Assembly: GCA_002224055.1 (NCBI GenBank)
Contig: AZLU01000168.1
Span: 28,391 to 92,390 of the forward strand
DNA length: 64,000 nt
Source of the DNA: Pezizomycotina sp. ARF18
Lineage: Eukaryota; Ascomycota
Direction: 5' to 3'
Within the stretch, counting starts at the first letter, position 1. Every line of letters starts with the position of its first letter. Of the stretch, positions 12,039-24,785 are shown in pieces. The notes beneath the pieces are model-generated. The model was given only the letters and a program-made list of their open reading frames with translations, was not told the origin of the DNA and made no database searches. Both the position numbers and the translations under genes were made by a program.

Positions 12039-12862
12039 AATAGCAAAATTTGCAGACGGGTAACCACCACAGCAAAGAATCAACCCCCTTTATAGCTGGC
12101 TGGACCTTAGATAAAGCGGAGATACCATGCTTTATGGTTATTGTTATTATTCCATTGATAATATTACCAAAGAAACGCAAAAGACATATCGACTCATTAC
12201 ATACATGTTCATAACCGTTTGGGATGTTTAAGAGAAGGGATATTTTTTGGTGAATTTTTGATTATGGGAAATACAGGAGAGAGATAACACAGTAGAAGTA
12301 GAGAAAAGACAGCTCATGTATGCCAAAATGCTTATTTTCGTCAGGCAGTGTATATGTGAGTATCATCGTTCGTAAATCGTTAACGACGTCAACGCTCTTT
12401 TTTATAATGAAATGAAAGAAATATACTCGCTTCATAAGCAGAGACAGGACAAAAGCAGAAAGGGACGACAGGAAATGAGTTTGAGCCGTGATTGTTAAGT
12501 GCTGTTTAACAAATTACTTTTTTTTTAAAAAAAAGAAAGAGCAACAAAAAAAAGGAATGATAAATTATTTGTTTTTGGTAATTATTTCCCCCCCCCAGAA
12601 AAAGTGCTGCGAATACCAACAAAGAAACAACAAGAAATTAAAAAGAAAGAAAGGAGAGGATTAAAGAAAAGACAAGAAATCAACACATCATCGTCATTAT
12701 AAAAAAAAACTTCGTCATATATTTATTATTCATAAAAATGGGAATATTTTGGGAACTTATATTCGAAACATGGGAGAAGGATCAAGGGAAAAATATATAT
12801 ATATCTTGTTCCATCACCTTTTACCGGTTTCTCAGACCTTTCTATTCTATCTCGAACGGCTT
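12039..12862. other. Convergent intergenic region
   Basis: AT-rich DNA between two 3' ends, with several A-rich tracts and a C9 run near 12588. No gene seen. Confidence 0.6.
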
Positions 12863-15360
12863 TCATAACAACTTCATACGATCGAGATTGTTTGGGACAT
12901 ATTTAGCGAGGATACCTAATGGATACGAATTAGCATCAGTATGATCATTCAATGAACAGTCAACGGATTGAGGTTACGTACCCTGCTGCTGGTGGATAAG
13001 TAGGCTGCGGAGGAACGCCAGTTGCAGAGTATCCGCCGTATGCAGTCGGCATTGGGATGTCAGTTCGAGGGATCTCTTCGGTGGTTCCTGTGTGCTGAGG
13101 GGAGAGGTTTCCGGGCCCCGTCGGTGTAGTGGGAACACTGTCTACTCTGGCTTCACGACTGGCTTCTTTTCCCTATTCTTTTTCTTCCTCTTGTCGTGTA
13201 GATGCTTCGCGGCGATGGCTGCACCGGCCGCGCCAGCCGCAAGTGCCTCCTTGCGGTGCCTGTCGCGGCTACGGCTACGGCTACGGCTGCGACTATGGCT
13301 TGGAGCGCGGTCCGAATAAGAAGAGCTCCGAGACTCTGATCGAGACTTGCGCTTGTCGTACTCATGTTTGGCAGCGAGTCCGGCTCCAGCGGCAAGTGCA
13401 GCGGCAGCAAGCTTACGACCTCGGCTGTGATGGTGTTCATCGTCCGAAGAAGAGGTGTACGAAGAAACTGACTGGGTGCGACCCTTGTGCTTACGATGCT
13501 TGCGCGCGGCATAGCCAGCTAGACCGGCGGCCTCTGCTAAACGACGGGCTCGGTGGTCACTGTCGCTATCGCTGTAATCACCAGACTCGCGACGCTCTTT
13601 CTTGGCCTTCTCGCGCTTCTTGTATTGGTGGATACCGATTCCGGTTGCGGCTGCTAGGCCAGCGGCAGCAGCTAGCTTCTTCCCCGGGCTATGACTTCTT
13701 GGGTACCCGTTTTCGTTTTCTCCAGCATCTGACCGACGACGGCTTCTGCTGCGCTTGCGGTACTCGTGGACCAAAGCTGCAGCGGTTCCAACTGCAGCGA
13801 CTTTCTTCAGCGCAGATCGGGATCTGCTTCTGGAACGAGACCTCGAGGTGGACCTGGATCTCGATCTAGAATACGAGTCTCTGGAGCGTGACCTATGACG
13901 GGATTGGGACTTTTTTACGCTGGTGGTGAATCGCAGCTGCGGTTCCAACAACGCCAGCTGCCAAAGCAGCCTTCTTAGCTCGGGACAAAGATCTCCTGCG
14001 CTTGGAACGGCCTTCGTCTTCGTCATTGGAATCGTAAGAAGAAACCGAAGACCTGCGTCGCTCCCTGCTCTTCCTGCGATGATGTGCAGCAGCAGCCAGC
14101 GCGCCAGCACCTGCAACCGCAGCGGCAATCTTCCTCCCCCTATGGTTCTTCGGATGGTGGCCTTCTTCGTCAGAATAGGAAGAAACGGAGCTCGATCGTC
14201 TGCTCCGGCGTTTCTTGTACTCGTGCGCACCGATCGCTGTGGCGGCGATGGCGGCGGCACCGAGAGCTGCCATCTTAGCTTTATCATGTTTCCGGCCGCG
14301 AGAAGACGAACGGGACCTAGAGCTAGACCGAGACGTTGAGGGTCGCGGGGGACGGGCGAGTACAGGGTCAATGCCGCCCCAACGGCGGCGCCTTCTGCAA
14401 AAGGTACCATTGCGGATTGAGCATGCGTTCGCCGGGGATCTACCAAGATATCTTCGTCGCGCCGCCATGCGTCAATTTCTACGACTTTGTCGGATCGGCG
14501 AGGTGGCATCGGCATGGCTTCCGAGATTCTGGTCTCCGAACGGCGGGATTCCATCTCGAACCTGTCGGCACGTTCGTTTCCTTTTCGATCTGGAGTGTTT
14601 TCTGCCTCTGGATTTCGAGCTCAAGCTCAAGCTTCCTCTCCTCCTTGGAAGGCTTGTGATGGTGGCTACGGTGATGATGGTAGTATCGCTGGCGGTGATG
14701 CCTTTCACTTCCGCGGCTGTCGGACTCAGACTTGGGCTCTGGTGGACGTTCAACTATGGTGGTAGTGGTCACCTCAACGGGCACGACTTCGGGGGCTCGG
14801 CGCCTATAGCCGTCATCGTAGCGGTCCCGCTCTTCGTACCGATCAACCTCCCGGTAACGGTACGTCCGGTCACCGTGATCGTCTCGCTCAACATCGGCGT
14901 ATCGATCTCGCTCGTACTTGCCCTGGTTCCGGTCCCTATCTATGTAGCGATCCCGCTCTTCAACACGTTCACGCTCTTCGAATCTTTCCTCAAAGCGGCG
15001 ACCATCATCGAATCGCTCGTAGCGGCCACGCTCACTAAAATTCGGTAATGAGCCGGTAGAGGAACGAGGTCCGGAAACTCTAACTTCCCTACGGTAACCT
15101 GGGCCAGTCTCGGTCATGACCCTGTAATCCGAAGACGGAGGCGATATTACGTAGTCCCGCGTTGCGTAACGGCGCCTTTCGTCTCTGAAGTTTGGGGAAA
15201 GAGGCGGACTATGAGGCCCTACAGGGATTTGAAATGGCGGCGGATCGCGTAACACTAGCGGACCTGTTCCTACTAGTGGGAAGTGTGGAGACAAAGATCT
15301 CCTCCTCTCCCGATAAAACCTGGGAGGAGGCGGAAAATCGGTGTCCAGGATAACCGGCAT
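12863..15360 (-). CDS. DUF3824-type Ser/Arg and Ala repeat protein
   Basis: This is a large low-complexity protein of the fungal DUF3824 type, function unknown. It starts MPVILDTDFPPPP (15360). A Pro-rich head is followed by an Arg/Asp/Glu/Tyr-rich region (RDRYIDRDRNQGKYERDRYA), a His-rich patch (YYHHHRSHHHKPS) and a charged helix. The C-terminal half is a tandem array of about seven modules, each combining a Ser/Arg-rich linker with an Ala/Gly helix and a basic end: KMAALGAAAIAATAIGAHEY, KKAALAAGVVGTAAAIHHQR, KKVAAVGTAAALVHEYRKR, RKLAAAALAAGAGLAAKHEY. A Pro-rich tail (MPTAYGGYSATGVPPQP) precedes a probable intron at 12916-12981 and a short last exon. Frame changes are needed near 14560, 14340, 13910 and 13150. 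The shift pair at 14340/13910 leaves a long frame open, but in that frame the middle modules read as nonsense. Confidence 0.75.
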
Positions 15361-17212
15361 ATTTTGAGTATTGGAGGTCTTTGAAACCTATAGGGACGAT
15401 GGTCCTGCATGTTCTGTTAATATATTGGTTCTTTTTCGTTTTATAGCGACAAATCGAAAGGCCAAAAGGTTTAAAATTCGATTTACTCTTCGAGATAAGA
15501 GTTTCGAATTCATTATATATTGCCTTTTCCTACGTTTATAACGCTATAACAAGGAGGAAGCAAAGAAAGGAAAGCGAAGTGTTACTCACGTTTTCTATAG
15601 CGGGGTTAAGTTTTGCTGTAGTGGGTGGGACAGCAGATGCAAGAAATTATAAGCCCGCCTCACTCGTTTAGGCGACTCCCGGCGCGCCGCTTCCTAGATT
15701 CTAAGCCTTGTTTTTTCTCTTTCTGCTTCCTTTCCTCCCTCAATTCTTTACTTTTCTTTTTTTTTTACCACACCCTCTTTTCTTTCTTGATTCTTTCTAG
15801 TTATGATCAACCTGTTATCTTACTTTGATGACTCGAGGGTTTTGGCTGACGATATCGAATTAAAGATACAAAGGCAGTTATATTTTGTTTTGCTTCTAGG
15901 TTGCTTCGGTTGTTTTATACGGTAAATTGAAGTGAGGATATCTTTGATGAATGTTCGGAATCGAATATAATACCGTCGAATACAGTAACGGAGAAGGGAA
16001 AAAAGATCAAAGGAAGAAAAAGAGCCTTTTGTATCTAATAGGAAATGAAGAGCTCTTATATAGTAGTATATCATGGCCGGCAGCTCAAGGAGGGGTGGGG
16101 AAAATAAAATACAAAAAAAAAAAAAAAAAAAAAAACTTGGAAAAAGCAAGGAAGCAGGAAGATAGGAAATTTTTTCTCTAAATTGATAATGTGGGCTGCC
16201 CTTTGGTTGAGAAAAACACAAAATGTACCAGGGTTCTACGTAACCTTTCGCGAATGGGTAATTTCGGTACTCTGACGTCCTTGGATCCGTCGAGACCAGA
16301 GCCGTCATAGACTCGACCCATACTATTTGCTTGCGGTAAATGCAGTAAATGCAGTAAGTGCTCCTTCTACGGGTTGAATGAAAGTACTTTTCCTTTCTTT
16401 TCCTTTTGTTCACTCGCATTTGAAAACGTGTAAGCACAGGGGCGTTAACTATCAGAACCGCAGAAAAATGCGCGTCGCATATAGTTGGGGAATAGGGCTA
16501 CTACTGAACCAAGATGCACTGCCTTCTAAACAGGCTCATGAGCGCTGATGACTGTTGAGTTAAGGCGAGCTTTTTTTTTTTTTTTTTTTTTTTCGAGAAG
16601 ACTAATAATTCAATACGGATTGCAAGGGTTTCCGTATTTGCTGGTTTTGTTCCACAAAACGAGGCTTATAATGTAAGAGTGGCCTTTCACCGCAGCGGGC
16701 TCATCCTTCACAGTGAGGTCCCCATACTATCACGGACTTTCGTTATGTTTCATAGCTCTATCAAAAAGCGGACTATTATTTTACCACCACCCAACAACCT
16801 CCGTTTTCACTACTGGAAAAAAGTACTGTACTGGTGCCTAGTAAGTATATAGAGAGGTGTGGCTTTCGTCCTTGCGACAGGGATTTCCGCTGGAGGGGAA
16901 CTTATCGAGCCTCATGACGTAATTTGTTCGTTGTGAATTCCACCTTCAATTATCTCATCACCAACAAGTTATTTTTCCTCCTTTACTTAGTTATTTTTTC
17001 ATTAATTTTATATATTTCTCCGCTTGATAAACGCCCCTTGCTCACATGGACTATTTTTTTTTTTTTTTACAAAAATAGATGTGTTTCTATTGTTTTCTCG
17101 GAAATTGATTGTCTACCCCAGGTATTCATCACTCTTTTGATCGCATTGAAGCTATGATGTCAGAGGACACCACCATCAAAAATTATCAACACCAACAATT
17201 GATGATTTTCTT

Positions 17213-17249
<37 letters not shown>

Positions 17250-19109
17250 CTTCTTTATGAGCTCTGCTATGCTTAGGTACGGTGACTGGAGAGGACAGAT
17301 TATGCTATCTCTAGCTATATCGATGGTCTCTGATATGATCATTCTTATGAAGTCACACTAAAAACAGTCGTGACTTGAGGATGAAGTCGTCTTTGATCGG
17401 AGGGATTGTATACTGATCTCTTATATCTTTCCATCACGATTTACATCCTCAAAGCAGAGCAAAGCCGTCTACATGCTCAAGTCCCATAGCTTTCCTAAGC
17501 TCTATGTCGCTTCATGATACATTTTTTCTTTTCCCTTACGCGAGCTTCTACGGTAGGCGGACGCAAGCTTTCCTATACATATCATCGACGAAGAGGGGAG
17601 TGACGGAACGTACCTTGAAAAGTGGTGGTAATCGTCGAGGGTATATGACGTTGGCCAAGAATTTTGCAGCCCCAACGGGGTTCAGCCAAAAAAAAAAAAA
17701 AAAAAAAAAAAAAAGGAAAAGGCCCGCTTCAACAACATGGCCAATAGAGACGGCGTTGAGCAATGACACAAAGCACACAAGAAGAAACTGGTATCTGGAA
17801 ACCGTCGCCCGTTTTTCTCTCTCGAAATTCGCTAGAAGAACATAATTATTAAACCCGGTAACTAAAGGTGAGTATTGTGCAAAATTGAACTTCTACTATA
17901 TACCTTCTAGAATTAACGAAGGATTGGCGAGCACGCGAGATAGCGATGGTCTCTTTACAAATATCGATATACGGTTTTGCAAATTATGATATACGTACGA
18001 TATACTATAATACAACTCCACGGGTAGACATATATTCATACATATATTTGAATTCAAATTAATGTTAAGTTTGGATGAACTGTCGAGTTAGGGGCAAATC
18101 TAGAGTCTCTAGACTCCAAGATCTATCGAGCATGACATCTCTTTTCTTTCTTTTTTTCCCCCCTTGACTATAAAGAATATAAGTCAAAATTGAATATAAT
18201 ACATTATCGAAATCTTCGAGGCCTGTTTATTATTATTATGACCCCCTTGTTTAGTAATACACGTGTATGGGGGGAGTATCGTCTGTAACGCCGTGAATTT
18301 TCACAAGATGTGCTGGGGCATCAGATGCAGACGAATAAGGAATAATTTTAACACAAGTAATCGTTCGAATCTTCACGGGAAAAGTACTTACTATTCCATT
18401 CCTGTGACATTTGAACAGCTAACTGTCAACTGCGAAGCTACCACCCAGGGCCTGGCTGGAGGTGCAATAACAATACGTTCGCGGCCAAAAACACTTGAAC
18501 CTGAAAATTACCTTTTGGCCTACTACAGTAGCGATCCGCTACCAGCTGAATCCATGCTGTGCGCCCTATAAATTTCTGTTGCCGTTCGGGAAGCCAGTAA
18601 AGGCAAGCTCGTCGAGGATCTCTTTTGGACGGAGAATTTAATTAATCGCTTTGTAATTACTTAGCGAGCAGATTTAGTCCTCCTGCTACGGAATCCCGGG
18701 TTCTTGTTCTCCTCCCGCGTACGTGTTTCTCTTCCTTTGCATTATTAATGGTTATTGGGGGATTACGCGGACAACGAAGGAGTGAGCGTCGTGTATTGGA
18801 AAAATAATACGAGATATTCTGCAGAAAAGGATAAAATAATAACTACCGACGCTGTGCGACCCGCATTTTCCTATCCTTCTTGCATATAACAGCCGGCATG
18901 GAAGAAATTGGATTGAAAAGAATTAAAAAGAGCCGTAAATTATATGAGCTATACTAGATATCGTGAGCGATATATTCAACGTAGAAAATAATGATATATG
19001 ATTATTCCCAGAATTGGTTTTTCGAATATATGCATTCACGGCCGTGAGATTTAACAGAACATTCGAAAGTATTACCAAACCTCAATTGAAATTCGAAGTG
19101 GTTTATTTC

Positions 19110-19142
<33 letters not shown>

Positions 19143-20065
19143 CGTTCACATATGTTTTTGTCTCGTGATGCTGCTCTTTTTTCGAAGTTTCTTTCGCTAA
19201 AAAAAAAAAGAAAAAAAAAAAAAAGGCGGAGGTTCTGGTGGGGGGAGTTTATAGTACTTTTTCCACCCCGCAAAATACCAAACTCCCTTTCCTCTTCATT
19301 TCTTACCTGGGGGTGGTGGCATTTTCTTGCATCCAATTACTGGGATGTTTAAGTAACTAACCGCTGCTGGCTTCGGCACTTGCAGGATGGCTTAGAAGGA
19401 TCTTTCTCAACGCCCAGAATTCCACTAGTAAGCTACTTGACTCCCCCCTCCTCTACTCAATCCACGTTGTCTCACCGCTCGTGTAATCCCTCGAACTAGG
19501 CCCCGCTCGTAGCCTTTGATTTAGACGTCCTCCAAGTATCTACTACGAGGCCTTTTGTCGGACTGGAGAAACATTTAAGCAAGAGCACGTTGTATAAATA
19601 GATCGTAAGAATCCTTCTCGTTTCCCTCCCTTCTCCTCGACCATTCATAGCTTAAAGCCATAGCTAGCGAGTCTACATCCTTCCATACTTGTCGAATCTT
19701 ACCCAAGCCAGTCTGCCAATTGGAGCTTCTCGTTTCAGCGTTGATATCTCCACCTTTGGCTTTTATCCCGTCGCTGTTGTGCTTCTTAATCACGCTTCTC
19801 GATCTTCTGTGAAGACCGTGAGGACAAGATTTCAATCCAACCAATTATCCTTTTCCCTCACGCTCCGTTTCAAACTTCCATTTAAGATTCTGAGCACGCG
19901 AGGTCTTCTAGACTCCTCTCTGTCTTAGACTTTGTGGGGAACTTAAACCCGTAAAGGTTGGAAGTCATCAACAGAAACACGAAAATATACTCCAGCAAAA
20001 TTACTAGCATCGTGAGGTTAATTAAGCTAACAATGAAACAGAATTTATTCCAAAGCGTCGTCGGA
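15361..20065. other. Gene-poor 4.7-kb divergent region
   Basis: I see no supportable gene in either strand. Contents: A/T homopolymers at about 16116-16134, 16571-16593, 17048-17066, 17217-17249, 17689-17714 and 19200-19224, an AAT microsatellite near 19111-19142 and AT-rich unique sequence. A 102-codon open frame at 18263-18571 (+) and an 89-codon frame at 19575-19844 (-) show no recognisable motif. The right end should hold the promoter of the GH15 gene. No tRNA-like B-box with a matching A-box was found. Confidence 0.55.
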
Positions 20066-22782
20066 ATGACCTCCAAGTGTAGTCCCCATGGCGCGGGCAC
20101 GTCCTCTCTCAGGGCCCAGACGGGTTACTTACCAATTGAGAGCTACGGTTCGTTCAAATTTTACCAGCGAAGCATTGCTGTTCTTTGGATTGGCTTGCAC
20201 TGTTTATACTGAGAATTACTCGTGATAAAGGTCTGATTGGTAATATGCATACCGCGGCACTCGTTGGTATGGATGGTGGCCTCGACAGTCTGTGTTGGTA
20301 AGGTTCAGCTGCTCGTTGAAATTTCATTTTAAATACAAAACTAAGCCCATAAGAGACGATTCCCGAGAATACTAAGAACGTTTTTGTTCGTACAGGCCAG
20401 ACTTCGATTCGCCGAGTGTGTTTGCAGGATATTGGACTGCAACAAAGGAGGCCACTTCTCGATTTCGCCATATGACGATTCCGAGAAGGCCGGAAGGACG
20501 CCTACACTCCTCCCACTTCCAAGCAGCAGTATTTGCCATCCAATAACATCTTGCAGACCAAGTTCCTCCACGAAGATGGCGTCTTGAGCCTGCTTGATTT
20601 CTTCCACAGGCCTGCCACAGATCGCCTGATGACTGGTGTGGCGGCGGGAATGGACTGAAGAAATACCTCCTCCGCCGTGTGTCCTGCATCCGAGGCGAGA
20701 TGGCGATTAACGTGGAGTGCTTCCCGGCGTTTGACTATGCCAGGGAAGGACATACTACTGAAATCCAGAATAATCTTGGGAAACATGGGGTTATTGCGAG
20801 AATTCTTTTCAAATCTGAGAGCGGTGAGTTCACATTGCTTACCTGATAAGTTCTGAACTATACGCCGTTATTAAAATATGTCCATTTCATTTTTCTAAAA
20901 CTTTCGCTAACCTTCGTAATTTTCTTTCTAAAATATAGGCAAACTCAACCTTCAGCTAGACGTCACGGCTGATTCCGGGGACAGCGAATTCGGTAACCCT
21001 GATATCGAATTTAAAGAGGAAGAGCGTGAACCACACCTTGGACCTGGAGCGACCTCTAAAATCTTGCTCAAAGAAGGGCAGAAAGTTTCTTTCGTTCTCA
21101 GAGAGATACCAGAGGACCCAATGACACCATAACGCCAAATGACGTGGAGAGATACCAGAAGGAAACCACCGCTTACTGGTTCAACTGGATCTCTCAATCT
21201 AAGTACACCGGCCGCTACCGCGAGGTTGTAGCTCGCAGCTTGATGATCCTCAAATGCTTACGTTCGAGCCCACCGGTGCGATCGTCGCGGCACCTACATT
21301 CTCGCTGCCTGAAGACGTTGGCGGCGGGAGAAACTGGGATTACCGCTTCACGTGGGTCCGCGATGCGTCCTTTACGATCTACATCCTGTTGCGTATGGAT
21401 TTACCGCCGAGGCGGAGGCATACATGGGTTTCATATCGAACAGGTTGAAGTATACCAGAACGCGGACGGGGGCTTACCGATCATGTTTGGACTCCGCGGT
21501 GAGACTGAACTCGAGGAGATTGAGCTCAGTCACTTAGACGGATATCGCGGTTCCAAGCCTGTCCGTATTGGCAACGGTGCTGCGGATCATCTCCAGCTGG
21601 ATATATACGGCGAGCTGATGGATGGAATTTATCTATACAACAAATACGAAAGCCTGTGGGTTTGATAATATGCTAAAAATCCTCCCAACCATGACACAAG
21701 GTTCACTGATATGCTTGCACAGATATCATGGGATTTATGGTTGGCGGTCCGTGGCATGTGCGACTATGTCTGCTCAGTCTGGAAAGCAAAAGGTAGCTTG
21801 CGCACGCTTATCCTCCAAAATATTCTGTAGCACTTCAAAATGCTAATTTAGAGCAGATATGTCAATATGGGAGGTTCGCTCTCGCAAACAGGACTACGTC
21901 TACTCCAAGGTGCTCATGTGGGTAGCGCTAGATAGAGGCCTTCGACTTGCCGAAAAACGGAACCTGCCTTGCCCGAACCGCGAACATTGGCTCAAGACGA
22001 AAGATACAATCTACGAATCGGTCATGGTAAACGGGTGGAATGAAGACTTCCAGTGCTTCGCACAGTCGTATGAGTCCCGAGATGTCTTGGACTCCGCGGT
22101 GCTGATAAGTATGGCTTTCGAAATATGCCTTTAAATCTTTGGTTTGCTTGTGAGTGACAATATGCTAAAATCGGTTTTTGTTATCTCAGTGCCGCTAGTA
22201 TTCTTCATCGCACCAAATGATCCTAGGTTTTTGTCGACCATCGATAGGATCCTGAGACCCCAGAGAAAGGCGGACTTACTTCGACTGGGCTGGTTTACCG
22301 CTACGATACAATGAGGGCAGAAGATGGTAAGATCACTTTATGAAACAAGTAAAACATTTCCATGATAAGACAATTGCTAACCAGAATTACCACTGTAGGT
22401 GTCGGCGGTCGCGAGGGTTCCTTCTCAATGTGTACCTTCTGGCTCGTAGAAGCTCTTACTAGGGTAAGCTGGCAAGAGAAAGTGAAAGCAAAAAAAAAGG
22501 AAATAAAGAAACGGCCTATAGAGTATTTTCTTTCATACATATATCTAACTCATGCAAAATTTGACAGGCCGGTCGATACGACAAAAATACTTGGTCAAGG
22601 CGGTTAATTTATTCGAAGGAATGCTATCGTTCTCCAACCATCTTGACATGTTCTCCGAGGAAATCGCCCGGTCCGGAGAACAACTCGGCAATACCCCCCA
22701 AGCTTTCTCGCACCTTGCTATGGTCTCTGCGGCATTCAATCTGGACCGCATTATGGCAGGAAAATATTCGGATGCGCCTTAA
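20066..22782 (+). CDS. GH15 family glycosidase with trehalase-like N-terminal domain
   Basis: This is a six-hairpin glycosidase of the bacterial-type GH15 group (glucoamylase/trehalase-like) with a TREH_N-type N-terminal domain. It is predicted to release glucose from alpha-glucosides or trehalose and has no secretion signal. The N-terminus reads [18 protein letters not shown], then [20 protein letters not shown]. Catalytic-domain landmarks include [14 protein letters not shown] (the WxRD motif), [54 protein letters not shown] and [20 protein letters not shown]. Introns fit well: 20148-20230, 20298-20395, 20824-20938, 21793-21856, 22109-22189, 22327-22398 and 22464-22567, plus one near 21656-21722. 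Each joins family sequence in phase, which argues for an active gene despite frame changes near 20425, 20510, 20640, 21140, 21250, 21440, 22290 and 22590. The start at 20066 is inferred. Substrate unresolved. Confidence 0.85.
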
Positions 22783-24254
22783 AAGACGAGGAACATATTG
22801 GAAGGTCATCAAAACTTTGGTCACTGCTAATACTTTTCTTGAATACATCGTTCTATTGCTCAATTCTCTTTGACTTTCTTTTTTAATTTTTGTGGTCTCG
22901 CGTAGCTACTGTCTGCCTTGACCGTTAGTATAGCACCTACCAAACGTGGGAAATCGGTCTCCTACAAAGCAGATGTAACCAGCCTGAATATCAAAATTTT
23001 TTATAAAAAAAACCAAAGAAAACACATATACCCGATCATATAATTAGTCGTTTAAAATGATATTTAGCTATTATACATCGCCAATTCGGCCGCGAAGAAT
23101 GATATTCTAGATCTTAGCCTTGCCCTCCGTGTATCTAGGTCAGAAAGCAATTTTAAGCGATTTTAGCCTGAATAATGGTAGTTTATGAAACACGAGCTTC
23201 GTTTTTGGGGCTTTCCCAATTGTCTATCGTCTTGATGTTATATTTTACCGCTGGACAGGTGTTCCAGGTGGGGGGTTCAGGGACGTGAGCTAGATTTCTT
23301 TCAGGTAAAGCTTAAGGTCCCTGTCGTTTTCAAATCTATATCATTGCTAGCCGCGATTCTATTTGAGAAGAGCGAAAGGAAATATTACAATCCAGATTAG
23401 GAAGACAGTATCTCGGTTTGTAATATAACACTTTTACTTTCGCAGCCTCTAAGAAGCGATATTCGAAATACCGGTTTTAGTCTTTTGAGCCTATTCATTC
23501 GCCAACAGCGAAACCTAAGCGCAACCAATTTGAACGTGGGAAAAACGAGTTGAAATGATACACACCAGTACGGCCCAATCATTCACTAAGCTTGCCTTAC
23601 CTACCTATTACTTCCGTGAAACAGTTCCATTGTTCTTTGTCATTATTATCTTGATTTTAACTATTTTCAGGCGTTGACTTGCATTTGTCGCACCTTCTAG
23701 CTAGCTTCTTTCCTAACTAAAATATATTCAGTATCTAACAGCTGGCGTGGGATGGAAAAGCATCTGTCGCAATCGTCGTTATCTTTATTTTTCCCGTTTA
23801 TCCAAGATTTCTAATCAGCAACAACCAACTAGTCGCAATCATTTCTTATGTTCCAGCATACTACATGCCTAAGAGTATTGCATGTTGTTTCTTAAACCGG
23901 TATTATAAGAAAAATTACCCCGAGACAGTGAATGGGGCTGCCCGACCTAGATGTGGTCCTTCGGATACCCGGCTCAAGTTCCAGGCAAGCTACTAAATAG
24001 CGATGAGATATGGGAGCATTGTGATATCAACATGCATATTTATGTATTATATACCCCAGGTTCTCTTAAGTGCTCTTCGTTTTTTAATAGAGCTTGCCAG
24101 GTTCAAAAGATTTGGGCCCTATCAACTTGAGATAGAGAAATCTTAAGGCCATTAGGACATCAAGAAGTACTCGCAATATATGTTTCCTACCTGTTCTCCT
24201 GTGCGTATCTTTTTTTCGAAAGCGCTTTTCTCAACGTTACTCAGAAGGTCATCA
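22783..24254. other. Intergenic, upstream of MFS gene
   Basis: About 1.5 kb without a recognisable gene; moderately AT-rich with no strong repeat. It should contain the MFS promoter. A frame-compatible upstream ATG at 24180 would add 25 residues to the transporter. Confidence 0.55.
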
Positions 24255-24745
24255 ATGGGACTCTCACCGTCGGGTTCACCCACGGGCTGGGAGACCGACA
24301 GCGGCCGCTCGAGCGACCATACGAGTGACCATGACCTCGATATCGAAGAACTTCCTCCGAGAGATAGGTTCCCCATCCGACCCATCCGGTCGACGTGGCC
24401 GCTCCCCTCGGGGATCCACTACGAGATCGCCAAGTGGGAGAAGATCCTGGAGTTCTGCAGGGACAGGGAGCACCACGTCACGCGGATGATACTAACGGAC
24501 TGGGAAGGACCCGACGACCCTTTAAACCCGAGAAACTTTCCGAGGTGGAAGAAGTGTACTGCGTTTTATAGTTGGATGATGTGCTTTATTAACAACATCG
24601 GGGCGTCGATTATATCGCTCGCGGTGCCGAAGTTAATGGAAGATTTCCATACGGAGAGGCTGGTGGTTATCCTTGGTGTTTCTTTTTACGGTGGGTCTCC
24701 TGCTCTACTGGATTCTGAAATTTTGTAGTTTATACAGCAAGGAAT

Positions 24746-24785
<40 letters not shown>

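Noticed and set aside
13129-13869. 246-codon open frame on the plus strand
   Set aside because: It is antisense to the Ala/Ser-Arg repeats; Cys/Arg/Gly-rich nonsense composition mirrors the real minus-strand gene.
14215-15048. 277-codon open frame on the plus strand
   Set aside because: It is antisense to the Arg/Asp/Glu-rich part of the DUF3824 gene; the repetitive codons on the minus strand keep the opposite frames open. No motif of its own.
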